Counted from the stretch's first letter, positions 44,243 to 52,327 are shown. The stretch: DNA of 61,965 bases from Polycladomyces zharkentensis (GCF_016938855.1 NZ_JAFHAP010000016.1:1-61965), one strand, 5' to 3'. Numbers and translations are program-made. The notes: generated from the letters alone by a model not told the origin.

Positions 44243-44758
44243 ATGCACGCAATTGTGTCGTTGTTGGATGAACATCATTATCAACAGGTTGAGAACCTTT
44301 GGGCAGAGCTACGTAACAAATTCGGATTGGATGGAATATACAAGACTCCGTATCCGCACTTCTCCTATCAAATTGCGGAAGAGTATGATTTTCAAAGGGT
44401 CGAAGATGAATTGAAACGCCTATCTAGACAAATCCCATCATTCTCTATTCGAACAAGTGGATTAGGTATCTTTACGGGTACTGATCCCGTATTATACGTG
44501 CCCATCGTCAGGTCGAGTCTTCTGGACAGTATACACAGAACTCTTTTGACGAGAATATCTAACGCTGCAAACAAAACATCCCCATATTATGGGCCTGATC
44601 ACTGGATACCCCATATAACAATCGCCCAATGGAATTTAGACAAGAATTTACTATCTAAGGCAATCTCTTATGTGTACGACTACAACTTTTACTGGACTAT
44701 ACAAGTAAACAACTTCGCTATCATCGAAGATGACGGCAAGCGTCAATTCATCAAGTAG
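44243..44758 (+). CDS. 2'-5' RNA ligase-family (2H) phosphodiesterase
   Basis: 171 residues from the ATG at 44243 (AGAGGTGA). The two H-x-T/S motifs are PHFSYQ (about residue 37) and PHITIAQW (about 121), the catalytic pair of the 2H phosphoesterase superfamily. Members hydrolyse or form 2'-5' or cyclic phosphates in RNA. It is a plus-strand accessory gene in the prophage; some phage 2H enzymes oppose host nucleotide-signal defence, which is only a possibility here. Confidence 0.78.
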   Translation: MHAIVSLLDEHHYQQVENLWAELRNKFGLDGIYKTPYPHFSYQIAEEYDFQRVEDELKRLSRQIPSFSIRTSGLGIFTGTDPVLYVPIVRSSLLDSIHRTLLTRISNAANKTSPYYGPDHWIPHITIAQWNLDKNLLSKAISYVYDYNFYWTIQVNNFAIIEDDGKRQFIK

Positions 44759-44987
44759 CGCTTTGATTTACACTAACATCAGGAAATACATTCACACGCA
44801 AATACTAAAAACAACATTTCCACGAACAGAGCGTTTTTTATTACTCCCCTTGATGAGGAGACCACCCATACCTTTTCACACATCGCCGAAATACACATAA
44901 ATGATCCCAGGTCAGCCAGACGCAACCCTTACAATGGTCTTTGGTCACTCTTATCCTCATCAACTTCAATGCCTATCGATTTCTTTT

Positions 44988-45049
44988 TGGTGGGTTGCAC
45001 GGGATTCGAACCCGTGACCGTTGGCCATCCTTGGCCCTCCATGCAACCC
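44988..45049 (-). tRNA. tRNA-like element lacking a D arm
   Basis: Acceptor arms GGGTTGC and GCAACCC pair perfectly, with discriminator A, an encoded CCA, and a canonical T arm ACGGG-TTCGAAT-CCCGT. Only 27 bases lie between acceptor and T stem instead of about 42, and a GGCC/GGCC stem is the sole candidate anticodon arm. A deletion between two TTGGCC repeats could explain this. A hairpin plus T run just upstream (45052-45078) would stop read-through. Probably a decayed phage tRNA. Confidence 0.5.
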
Positions 45050-45237
45050 ATAATAAAAAAAGACCCATACGGGTCAGCGAATCATGGCTCGCCCTTTGCA
45101 TCCTCAACCGCCGTCATCCAAGAGGAAGAAACCGATGGCACGTGGTCGTTATCAAGAGAAATCGGCATAGTATTTTGGGGCCTGTGGCCCTGGGAGAGGG
45201 TTGTTGCCCGGTTGCCCTCTCATCCGGGTGAAGCGGG

Positions 45238-45320
45238 GATAGCGATGAGCGTCAGTGACGGAGGAAATTCACCTCCGTTGTATATTTTTGTCCCCGCTCC
45301 AAACACCTACATATTGCGAT
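45238..45320 (-). repeat. Duplicated leader element, copy 2
   Basis: Minus-strand CGCAATATGTAGGTGTTTG and an ACGGAGG/CCTCCGT hairpin match the 43281 element, but no small gene follows. The surrounding stretch 44759-45440 has no protein gene that I can support. Confidence 0.5.
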
Positions 45321-45440
45321 GAATCGCCCAACCATCCCTGATACCATGTTAACACCGAAAAACGGGTAATTGGTGCCAGAAGGTTGCCAAAAAGTTGCCA
45401 AATAGGGCCATTGTTGTGCTCCTGATTTGTCAGACACAGC

Positions 45441-45537
45441 CTAGTAACCGAATCCAACTTCAGCAAAGACAAAGATCGTAGCGATGACCAACAGGAAAAT
45501 CAAAAGACGACACAGCCCAATACTAAGCAAAGCTCAT
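45441..45537 (-). pseudogene. Broken YjcZ-like gene in the prophage
   Basis: AAGGAGG and ATG AGC TTT GCT lead into a stop. One base off, the frame reads SIGLCRLLIFLLVIATIFVF and ends VGFGY, like the chromosomal YjcZ-like genes at 7735-8838. The total length of 97 bases confirms a single-base indel near the start. Confidence 0.65.
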
Positions 45538-45740
45538 CCCACTCCTCCTTTCCTACAAAAAACTTTATTCGTCCTCTTTTTCTTTAGGGAACCGCTAACG
45601 TCATAGTCAAGGTACATAATTACGTTTGGGATATTTATCTTTTCAAAAAAATGCACATATTACTGTAAACTATTGCCCTTCCACAAAAAAGAACATTAGA
45701 ATAACTTATCCTCAGGAAACGAAAGGGGGAGTTTTAAAAA

Positions 45741-45914
45741 ATGTCCACCACTTCTTTGCCTATTTTGAGAGGAATTAATATCCGCGGTTTAATGACACAA
45801 TTGTTGAAATTCATTCCCATGCCCAAGGCGATTCAATCGATAATGGGTTTTTGGAAAAACATCCAACCGATATGGAATATATGTAAGAGGTTTCTTAGCT
45901 TTTTTAGGAAATAG
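45741..45914 (+). CDS. Small basic protein (57 aa), unknown
   Basis: MSTTSLPILRGINIRGLMTQ, then amphipathic and tryptophan-containing FWKNIQPIWNICKRF and a basic end. Ribosome site GAAAGGGGGAG, followed by a perfect terminator. The amphipathic, cationic character would suit a membrane-active peptide, but this is a guess. Confidence 0.5.
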   Translation: MSTTSLPILRGINIRGLMTQLLKFIPMPKAIQSIMGFWKNIQPIWNICKRFLSFFRK

Positions 45915-45961
45915 TAAAACCGGCTTGTCAGCTCCAGGTGCTTCCCTATAGCTCTTGAATT

Positions 45962-45986
45962 AACCGATCAGACGATCGGTTTTTTC
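45962..45986 (+). terminator. Terminator of the 57-aa gene
   Basis: AACCGATC-AGAC-GATCGGTT plus T run. The same CCGATC-AGAC-GATCGG stem recurs at 47730. Confidence 0.8.
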
Positions 45987-45997
45987 GTCTTTAGTTT

Positions 45998-46050
45998 GGG
46001 CCTCAATGCAAAGGCGAAAACCCTTGCCCATAGGGCGGGGGTTAACTTTT
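45998..46050 (+). repeat. Structured repeat, copy A
   Basis: GCCTCAATGCAAAGGCGAA, a CCCTTGCCC/GGGCGGGGG hairpin and AACTTTT. It recurs at 47823-47880. Both follow a CCGATC-AGAC-GATCGG terminator. Confidence 0.6.
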
Positions 46051-46298
46051 GACTCATTACGACGACCCTCGCCCCTTATTTTGTTGGAGGGATTGAGTCT
46101 TTGGGACAACGTCAAGTCATATGAGCCGAGAGTGGCCTACTCATTATATATCGGGCACAGAAGGGGAAATCATACTACGCAAAAATTCATAATGGATAAA
46201 GATGGTTGTACACGAACAAACATTTCGTAATGAATTATTACTAATAAAAAAGACCGCTAAATGCGGTCGATTGATACAGGCGGTTGGAGAAACCTTAT

Positions 46299-46499
46299 TT
46301 AGTCTTTGTCTCTTTGTGTCTTTCTGTGATCATGTTTTTCTCTAACATCAATATCAATATCAATGTCAATAATGTTGGTATTTTTGTCTTTGTTGTCATT
46401 GTCATCATCGTGTCTTTTGAAAAAATCTTTTTTTCGATCTTTCCGATCATGGTCTTTCCGATCATCATCTTTTTTCCAATCATTATTCCAAAATTCCAT
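46299..46499 (-). CDS. Lys/Asp/His-rich repetitive protein, prophage copy
   Basis: 66 residues: MEFWNNDWKKDDDRKDHDRK, then RHDDDNDNKDKNTNIIDIDI and a basic end. It has a strong TAGGAGGTGATATC ribosome site, so this copy fixes the likely start for the family. It is a shorter relative of the genes at 6405 and 9356. The 200 bp upstream (46500-46700) also match their upstream region. A broken YjcZ-like gene lies downstream on the same strand, so the whole module seems duplicated. Confidence 0.65.
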   Translation of the reverse strand: MEFWNNDWKKDDDRKDHDRKDRKKDFFKRHDDDNDNKDKNTNIIDIDIDIDVREKHDHRKTQRDKD

Positions 46500-46790
46500 G
46501 ATATCACCTCCTAGTTGTTTTTGGAACTGGATTTACTAGAAGTAGTCTCTTCAAAGAAACATCAACAAAGTGAACCTCCTGTATCTTTTGCTATATTGTA
46601 TTCGGTTAATACAATACTGTTTAGACTTCTTAACTAGGGTAAAAGTATATTTTTTTGTAATCGGTGTTTGTCCTTTTCCAACTTGGGTTTCTTCTAATCG
46701 CGGGATAAGCTATTTTCCTTCCTACTAAGTACGGTTGGCTCAGGATTATCCGGAAACAACTGACTATACTAGGACAGAGCGCCCGGCCGT

Positions 46791-47252
46791 TTAAATTAAA
46801 TTCAACGCTATAGCCAGTTTATCCAATGCCCGTCTTTTGATCCGGTAATAGGTTCGCTTACTCCAACCAAGCTTATCGCAAACAATCATGTCGTCCGCAG
46901 GTGATTGATCCATATACCGCTTTTCGATTATATACCGCTCATCCAGATTCAAGACCAACAATGCCCGCTCAATCTGTTGGAGTCTGACCATCTTGGTAGC
47001 CCGGATGATGGCATAAAGTTCCGTGGTGGATTGGTGGTATTCGCTATGCCCACGGCTCACCGACTCCTCATACAGCGGGGTGCAGGAGGGGAACAGATTC
47101 CCAAGGCCCTCCCGCTCCAATTGTCGTTCGTTTTCTATAGCCGCTTTTAGGACCGGGTACTCCCTTAACAAACGCTCCACCTGCCGCCGGTAAGACGGCT
47201 TTTTATATTTAACAACAGGCGCGTTTTTCGGTGCCGCTCCCACTTTTTTCAC
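46791..47252 (-). CDS. ArpU-family late transcription regulator
   Basis: 153 residues. The C-terminal part (VLNLDERYIIEKRYMDQSP and CDKLGWSKRTYYRIKRRALD) is a sigma-4-like helix-turn-helix typical of ArpU/RinA proteins, which switch on phage packaging and lysis genes. It precedes the late operon. Confidence 0.8.
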   Translation of the reverse strand: MKKVGAAPKNAPVVKYKKPSYRRQVERLLREYPVLKAAIENERQLEREGLGNLFPSCTPLYEESVSRGHSEYHQSTTELYAIIRATKMVRLQQIERALLVLNLDERYIIEKRYMDQSPADDMIVCDKLGWSKRTYYRIKRRALDKLAIALNLI

Positions 47253-47500
47253 TCCTTTTTGTGATTGGCTACTGGCTGTAACCGGCCATTCTTTCTATGT
47301 AACGGCAAACACTGAATCCCGTAGCCCTTACTGGCTCTTACTTTCACCCACTAGTTTTCCCTAGTATATCGATATCAGCCTTGGTCGCGCGTATCTTAAA
47401 AGGGTTAAACATCGGCTAAAACGTTCATGATGATAATGCACACCTAGGTTACCCAATCACCTAGGTAGTGCCCCCTGGTTCCACCTTTTGAGGACGAGGC

Positions 47501-47538
47501 TACACTAATGTGTGGTCTCGTCAGTTATTTTTACCTTA
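47501..47538 (+). terminator. Long terminator-like hairpin
   Basis: GACGAG..ACAC pairs with GTGT..CTCGTC over about 12 pairs, followed by TTATTTTT. Confidence 0.55.
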
Positions 47539-47629
47539 CGTTAAGCCTATTTTTTATCACCCCTTGGTCCAAACCAACATAATATTGTCACGTGCCTAAC
47601 ACCCCTTTTTACTCACCTTCAGGTGGGCT

Positions 47630-47660
47630 TTATCCACAAATTATTCACATTTTATACACA
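47630..47660 (+). promoter_or_regulatory. Three DnaA boxes in exact 11-bp register
   Basis: TTATCCACA (47630), TTATTCACA (47641) and TTATACACA (47652) each fit the DnaA consensus TTATNCACA, start 11 bp apart and lie on one strand. The helical phasing suits cooperative DnaA binding. The region 47253-48028 has no protein gene and may hold a phage replication origin or a DnaA-controlled switch. Confidence 0.7.
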
Positions 47661-47729
47661 GATCTGTACTAATCAGAACATAAGATGAATACTTTAATAA
47701 TCCCGGTTCTCCCCTAGGAGCTTCATGGG

Positions 47730-47880
47730 CCGATCAGACGATCGGTTTTTTTTCGCCTGTAATTGATGAATTTTTTTCATTGAATTGGGCAACACATTAA
47801 CGGGGCTAAAAGTACATTGTTAAGGCCTCGATGCAAAGGCGAATCCCCTGCCCGATGGGCGGGGGAAACTTTTTAGCCCA
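47730..47880 (+). repeat. Terminator plus structured repeat, copy B
   Basis: CCGATC-AGAC-GATCGG with eight T (47730-47753), then at 47823 GCCTCGATGCAAAGGCGAA, a CCCCTGCCC/GGGCGGGGG hairpin and AACTTTTT. Copy A differs in the stem while keeping pairing. Confidence 0.6.
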
Positions 47881-48028
47881 TTTTTATCAACAACATTTGA
47901 CTGCCACATATCCTGCATATGTCTCATGACGACGCCTCGCCTACCATCCTCGGTAGGTTTTTTTCATCATACCTGCCTCCTACCTTCTTCGTTCGCGCTC
48001 TTACTCATTTCGCTGCCCCCTCGCTTGA

Positions 48029-48235
48029 TCACAAAATTTCCTTCCCAAAATATTTCTTATGCCTTTCTGCCACTTTCCGCCTCATCTCTTTAAAAAGCCC
48101 TTCGGTTGCTTGGTCCAAAAATTCACGTCGGGACAACCCCCGTCTAATCCGAATCGGTTCAAGCAGGAACTCTTCCAGATACCGCCGCCGTCCCATCAAC
48201 TGCATAAGTTTTTGACATGGGTATCGGTCTTTCAT
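48029..48235 (-). CDS. Small phage protein (68 aa)
   Basis: Basic helical protein, MKDRYPCQKLMQLMGRRRYL to HKKYFGKEIL. Ribosome site GGGGAGA. Function unknown; it ends the early operon. Confidence 0.6.
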   Translation of the reverse strand: MKDRYPCQKLMQLMGRRRYLEEFLLEPIRIRRGLSRREFLDQATEGLFKEMRRKVAERHKKYFGKEIL

Positions 48236-48249
48236 GATCCCGTCTCCCC

Positions 48250-48378
48250 TTAATCCGCAAGCATCGCAAACGCATAATCAAAGCCCATCAGCAACATAAC
48301 AATTTCGTCTTCCTCTTCTTTTCTCACCCATCTAAACACTCCACCAAGGAAAAGCAGGAGGGAAAGGATGTTAAGCAT
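48250..48378 (-). CDS. Small membrane-like protein (42 aa)
   Basis: MLNILSLLLFLGGVFRWV then an acidic segment. Its ATG overlaps the methyltransferase stop (ATGCTTAA), suggesting translational coupling. Function unknown. Confidence 0.5.
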   Translation of the reverse strand: MLNILSLLLFLGGVFRWVRKEEEDEIVMLLMGFDYAFAMLAD

Positions 48379-49276
48379 CTTTTTCCGTGGCCTCCCTTAT
48401 TGCTCGTAAGATTTGATAGGCCACCTGTGGAACAATCGCGTTCCCCAGTGCCTTGAGCCGTGGAACTCTGTTTGTTACTCCTGTGGCAACCCGGGGCGGC
48501 TCCCAGTCGTGTTGAACTGATCCAAAAGCGGCGGGCCATCGGTGTCCGTCCAACCAATCGGAAAGCCCATCAGTGCTTCGACCCATTCGGCGTTGAGTTT
48601 GCCGGAATGACCGCTCCTGATCACCGCTCCCGGGATCGAGTCCCAATCTTTCATTGACGGTGGGAGAGTTGAATTTTTCCCATCGTTCGCTCTTGGTGTC
48701 GGCCACAGTTTCACCGCCGTCTGGATATTCGGGCCACCCTTGCCGTGTTTGCCGGCTCCTGTGTGACAATTCGCGTGAGGTGTGGGCCACAATCCAGACC
48801 CGATCCCGTCTATGTGGGGCGCCGACGGCACAAGCTGGTATAATAAACGTCCGCGTTTCGTAATCTTCGTTTTCCAAGTCATCGATGATGAGGTCGAGGG
48901 CCAGTTTGACAAATCCAACAACGTTTTCGATAAGTACCCAAGGGGGTCGAAGTTCTCGGACGATCCGATACATTTCCGGCCAGAGGTGTCGTTCGTCGTT
49001 GATTCCCCGCTTTTTGCCCGCGACTGAGAATGGTTGACAAGGTGGGCCACCGCAAATAAGTCCAATTGTACGGTCATCGTCTATCACCCCGTCCTTTTCT
49101 AATCTCTCCCGGGTGATTTCCCGAACGTCTTTATAAATCGGAACCTGTGGCCAGTGGCGGGAAAGTACCTGCCGGCAATACGGGTCAATTTCGCAGAAAG
49201 CGACCGTCTTGATACCAGCCCAGTGCGCAGCCAAGGAAAACCCACCGATACCGGAAAACAGGTCTAACATCCTCAA
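48371..49276 (-). CDS. Phage DNA (cytosine-5) methyltransferase
   Basis: About 300 residues; start either TTG 49276, overlapping the rusA stop, or ATG 49270. Motifs: MLDLFSGIGGFSLAA (I), GGPPCQPFSVAGKKRG (IV), LIENVVGF (VI), VGAPHRRDRVWIVA (VIII) and VPRLKALGNAIVPQVA (X). It probably protects phage DNA from restriction. Its central and target-recognition region overlaps another conserved-looking frame (48475-49077). Confidence 0.88.
   Translation of the reverse strand: MRMLDLFSGIGGFSLAAHWAGIKTVAFCEIDPYCRQVLSRHWPQVPIYKDVREITRERLEKDGVIDDDRTIGLICGGPPCQPFSVAGKKRGINDERHLWPEMYRIVRELRPPWVLIENVVGFVKLALDLIIDDLENEDYETRTFIIPACAVGAPHRRDRVWIVAHTSRELSHRSRQTRQGWPEYPDGGETVADTKSERWEKFNSPTVNERLGLDPGSGDQERSFRQTQRRMGRSTDGLSDWLDGHRWPAAFGSVQHDWEPPRVATGVTNRVPRLKALGNAIVPQVAYQILRAIREATEKDA
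48475..49077 (-). CDS. Overlapping +1-frame ORF with phage-like motifs
   Basis: A 200-codon frame wholly inside the methyltransferase gene. It contains SMTWKTKITKRGRLLYQLVP, GLWPTPHAN, LWPTPRANDGKNSTLPPS and LNAEWVEALMGFPIGWTD. From memory these occur together in phage proteins linked to DNA methyltransferases. The start ATG (MTVQLDLF) overlaps codon 67 of the methyltransferase; no good ribosome site is seen. It may be dual coding or a relic of overprinting. Confidence 0.45.
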   Translation of the reverse strand: MTVQLDLFAVAHLVNHSQSRAKSGESTTNDTSGRKCIGSSENFDPLGYLSKTLLDLSNWPSTSSSMTWKTKITKRGRLLYQLVPSAPHIDGIGSGLWPTPHANCHTGAGKHGKGGPNIQTAVKLWPTPRANDGKNSTLPPSMKDWDSIPGAVIRSGHSGKLNAEWVEALMGFPIGWTDTDGPPLLDQFNTTGSRPGLPQE

Positions 49277-49656
49277 CCCGTGGCCACCTCTTTTTCGGGT
49301 GTGTATTTGGTGACTGTTACCTGTACTTGTTCTTTTTGTGGTGTTGTTACGTAGTGCTTCCGGGCGTGGATTTCAGCCACTTGCCTGTCATCACTCCATG
49401 CGATGCCGTTCAGCGCGTCCAAGATGATCTTTTGCATGTTGTCAATGTCGCCTTCCTTGCCATATTTCAGGAGGTAAATATCCATTTTCACAGCCACAGG
49501 ACCATCAAAGCGTGGAACCTTCGCCGCTTTCGCTGCCCAGGCGACATCATGACGGTATGACATGTACCGAAGTACCTTAGGCGAACGCTTACCACGATAC
49601 GTCATCCGAGGAGCCGGAACGCACCGGCCCGCAACGGTGAAAGTAAATCGGTTCAT
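49273..49656 (-). CDS. rusA: RusA-family Holliday junction resolvase
   Basis: 127 residues from the ATG at 49656 (MNRFTFTVAGRCVPAPRMTY); a TTG start at 49707 is possible. GDIDNMQKIILDALNGIAWS with the following DDRQV holds the catalytic aspartates of RusA. It resolves recombination junctions. Confidence 0.87.
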   Translation of the reverse strand: MNRFTFTVAGRCVPAPRMTYRGKRSPKVLRYMSYRHDVAWAAKAAKVPRFDGPVAVKMDIYLLKYGKEGDIDNMQKIILDALNGIAWSDDRQVAEIHARKHYVTTPQKEQVQVTVTKYTPEKEVATG

Positions 49657-49675
49657 CGTAACCACCACCCCATCG

Positions 49676-49864
49676 TCAGATATCCCAGTAAGTCCACAAC
49701 AACTCAAACCGGATCGTTTTCCCTTGCTCCTGGCATTTTGGGCAACATGGCCAATTCATCACTCGATATTCCGGGATCGTAACAACCTCTTTGCACTCTG
49801 GGCACTGATAGACACCATACAGGATCAAATCCATATCATCCGGTCCGACACCTTCAAGAATCAT
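49676..49864 (-). CDS. Zinc-ribbon mini-protein (62 aa)
   Basis: CPEC and CPKC pairs. Ribosome site GGAGGG; start overlaps the previous stop (ATGA). Unknown role in early phage functions. Confidence 0.65.
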   Translation of the reverse strand: MILEGVGPDDMDLILYGVYQCPECKEVVTIPEYRVMNWPCCPKCQEQGKTIRFELLWTYWDI

Positions 49865-50136
49865 CGTTTTACCCTCCTCCCATACACTCCACCCGGTCGT
49901 GGTTTAATGAACCCTTTCCTAGTTCGATCCATGATGAGGATGGCCACCTCGTCCGGGTCTCTCATGCATGCGTTGGCAATATCCCAGATAGAAAACCCTG
50001 CGTTCCACATCCGCTCAATGTCGGGAATCTCGGCTTCATCCCAGAAGAAATTGAAATCCAAATCATCCAAGGCGATGTATATTTTCCGCCGCTGGATCGC
50101 CAACGGTGTAACGGTTCCGGTCGGCCCATAGATCAC
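49861..50136 (-). CDS. Phage early protein with a helix-turn-helix-like segment
   Basis: 91 residues from GTG, coupled to the helicase-loader stop. FFWDEAEIPDIERMWNAGFS and IWDIANACMRDPDEVAILIM look like a DNA-binding helix pair. Function unknown. Confidence 0.65.
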   Translation of the reverse strand: MIYGPTGTVTPLAIQRRKIYIALDDLDFNFFWDEAEIPDIERMWNAGFSIWDIANACMRDPDEVAILIMDRTRKGFIKPRPGGVYGRRVKR

Positions 50137-50978
50137 CGCTCCCTCATCCGGTAGTCATCGCCCTTCACTTGGAGGAAAAAATCTTTCGCCATCCCGGACA
50201 GCCGAGAAAATGCCGCCGGTCCGATCTTTTCGCTTAGTGTCATCGGGTCCTCATTGGAGCTAAACAGGATGGGACGCCGCGCTTTGTATCGTTCGTTGAT
50301 AATCTGGTAATATAAATCCTCTTTCGTCTCGCTGTATTTGCTCTTTCCGATGTCGTCCCATACAAGAACCGGTGCTTGTACCACTGCACCCATCAACCGG
50401 TTAAACTCAATTCCTCCATCATCGATCCGTTTGGAGTTAACCAATTCGTTCATAAACACTGTGTCCGAGATACAAAGGACCGCGTAACCCCGTCGGATCA
50501 ATTCTTTCGCCGCTGCCATCTGAAGATGGGTCTTGCCAAGACCGTAGCTGTTATAAATCCGTTCGTACTCCGCCCGCTTTCGCAGATCACCAATCCGTCG
50601 GATTTGTTGCTCCCCCACTTCGGCCACAAATCCCATACTGTTCGCCTTGGTGTCTTTGATCTCATCAAAACGGGCCAGGTACTCCTTGGTCATCTGCAAA
50701 AGTTCCTGTTGTACAGGCGTTTCGACTTTGTAGTTGTCCAGCCGAGCGTCCACAAACTCTTCCGGGATCATGGCGTTTCTCATCCGGCGTTGGAGCCGTT
50801 TCCGCTTAAGGCAGGAACACGGCCTAGCCGTCCAACCGTCGATGATCCATTCTCGATCCTTGCAAATCTGGCACTCAACCGCCGACTCTGCGCCCGAAGT
50901 TTGCGTATTTCCCGAAGTTGATGATAGGCGTTTCATCTTTTCGATCCGTTCCATAATGTCCTTGATAGCCAACACCAC
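50133..50978 (-). CDS. DnaC/IstB-type helicase loader
   Basis: 281 residues. A Cys-rich N-terminal patch (CQICKDREWIIDG, PCSCLKRK) precedes the AAA+ ATPase: Walker A YGLGKTHLQM, Walker B VLVWDDIG, sensor FSSNEDP. The first Walker A glycine is replaced (NSYGLGKT). It loads the host replicative helicase on phage DNA. Its 5' end overlaps the upstream gene by 104 bases; an internal start is possible. Confidence 0.82.
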   Translation of the reverse strand: MVLAIKDIMERIEKMKRLSSTSGNTQTSGAESAVECQICKDREWIIDGWTARPCSCLKRKRLQRRMRNAMIPEEFVDARLDNYKVETPVQQELLQMTKEYLARFDEIKDTKANSMGFVAEVGEQQIRRIGDLRKRAEYERIYNSYGLGKTHLQMAAAKELIRRGYAVLCISDTVFMNELVNSKRIDDGGIEFNRLMGAVVQAPVLVWDDIGKSKYSETKEDLYYQIINERYKARRPILFSSNEDPMTLSEKIGPAAFSRLSGMAKDFFLQVKGDDYRMRER

Positions 50979-51750
50979 GACCGCCTCCCCGTTCTTGTTC
51001 TTTTCTCATTCGGTTCATCAAGACATGGAATTGCTTGCGTAACTTTGACGGCGATTGTACGTTGTCTTGCCAGAAATCATCTTGTGTCACCCAGTCGATG
51101 ACTTCTTTTATCTCTTGTTTGGTCCGTCCATCTATCTCATGGATCTTTCGAAAATCATCCGCCCATGTTTGGATGTTTCCTCGGAATATATAGCCAAGGA
51201 CGTTCTCCTCTATCTTCTGCCTGAAATAGACGGCCATTTTGTAATAGGGTGAGTCCTCATCATATACTCGGCGCTGTTTGCGACGAGTATTATTTATATC
51301 TTTCTTGTCATTCTTATCATTCTTATCATTCTTGTTTATGTCCGTTGATTGTTTCTTTATTGGGTGTTCATTGTTACCCTCTTCGTCTTTCGATTGGTAA
51401 ACCTCCCAATTTATCAGCGTTATTAATGTGTAACCATTGTTACCCTTGCGCCCTGTTATATTGATCATGCCTTGCTGTTTCATCCAATCGAGAATGGACT
51501 TGATAGTCTTCGGGTTCGGTTCCTTCCATTTGCCGTTTTCATACCAACCAACACCTTGGGCGATCTGCCTGATCGACGTCATATGCTGACCACGGCGAAT
51601 AGTTATTTTGCTTCCATCTTTCATAGGAATCGATTTATCTTGGTGATTAGCCTTGTATTTCAGCCACTGCCACACCCGATGATAAAGTGGAGGCATTAGC
51701 CAAATATCGCTTTCCAGTTCCTTTCTGTGATCCTTGATGTATCCGGTCAC
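50875..51750 (-). CDS. Replication initiator with N-terminal winged helix
   Basis: 291 residues. Residues 15-120 (WLMPPLYHRVWQWLKYKANH, GQHMTSIRQIAQGVGW and IKSILDWMKQQGMINI) form a winged helix like phage O/DnaD-type initiators. A low-complexity NKNDKNDKNDKKD linker follows, then a helical C-terminus that may bind the loader. Confidence 0.78.
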   Translation of the reverse strand: MTGYIKDHRKELESDIWLMPPLYHRVWQWLKYKANHQDKSIPMKDGSKITIRRGQHMTSIRQIAQGVGWYENGKWKEPNPKTIKSILDWMKQQGMINITGRKGNNGYTLITLINWEVYQSKDEEGNNEHPIKKQSTDINKNDKNDKNDKKDINNTRRKQRRVYDEDSPYYKMAVYFRQKIEENVLGYIFRGNIQTWADDFRKIHEIDGRTKQEIKEVIDWVTQDDFWQDNVQSPSKLRKQFHVLMNRMRKEQERGGGRGVGYQGHYGTDRKDETPIINFGKYANFGRRVGG

Positions 51751-51794
51751 TTCTCTCCCTCCTGCTTGTGGGGGATGGGCGGTGTGGCCGCCCG

Positions 51795-51986
51795 TTATCC
51801 GATCCGTTTCAACTCTCGTGCGTAGATAATCCCGATCGTGTCGGTGTTGTAGACCAATTCCTCGCCGTGCTTTTTAGTCCAAAGAACCCGAAACCGTTTC
51901 CCGTTTGCCAGTTCCACCACATCGCCAGGGTTCAGATAGTTCATCCCGAAATGTCCCTCGAAGTGATATTCCGCCTTGTATTTCAT
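51795..51986 (-). CDS. Small phage protein (63 aa)
   Basis: Beta-rich, MKYKAEYHFEGHFGMNYL and PGDVVELANGKRFRVLWT; SH3-like appearance. Function unknown. Confidence 0.55.
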   Translation of the reverse strand: MKYKAEYHFEGHFGMNYLNPGDVVELANGKRFRVLWTKKHGEELVYNTDTIGIIYARELKRIG

Positions 51987-51997
51987 CCGTGATCACC

Positions 51998-52327
51998 TCA
52001 TTCGAAGGTTAATTCTCCCTGTTCAAATTCAGTTTCCTCAATCTCCACCGGTACATAGATCGCGCAGTTTCTACCGGTTACGCTACATTTCCGCTTCCCG
52101 GCCACTCGGATCAATCCGGCCTGCATTAACTCCGTCAATCGCGGATGGACAAAATTGCGTTCCGGGCGCGGGAAATAACCCTTTTCAAACATCTTCTTGG
52201 CCAGCTCGTTAGCCGTAATCATCGGAGACTCATACAGTTCCAACATCACGTCATATTGCCGCTGGCCAAGTGACTCTAGGATCTGATAAAATGATTCTCG
52301 TCGAGTTTCTTTCGTAATTGGATGCAT
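51998..52327 (-). CDS. Winged-helix protein
   Basis: 109 residues: QYDVMLELYESPMITANELA then FVHPRLTELMQAGLIRVAGK make a winged helix with a CSVTGRNC pair. It may regulate early genes. Ribosome site AAAGGAG. Confidence 0.65.
   Translation of the reverse strand: MHPITKETRRESFYQILESLGQRQYDVMLELYESPMITANELAKKMFEKGYFPRPERNFVHPRLTELMQAGLIRVAGKRKCSVTGRNCAIYVPVEIEETEFEQGELTFE

Noticed and set aside
46006-46230. A 74-codon plus-strand frame
   Set aside because: It runs through the structured repeat at 45998 and has no ribosome site.
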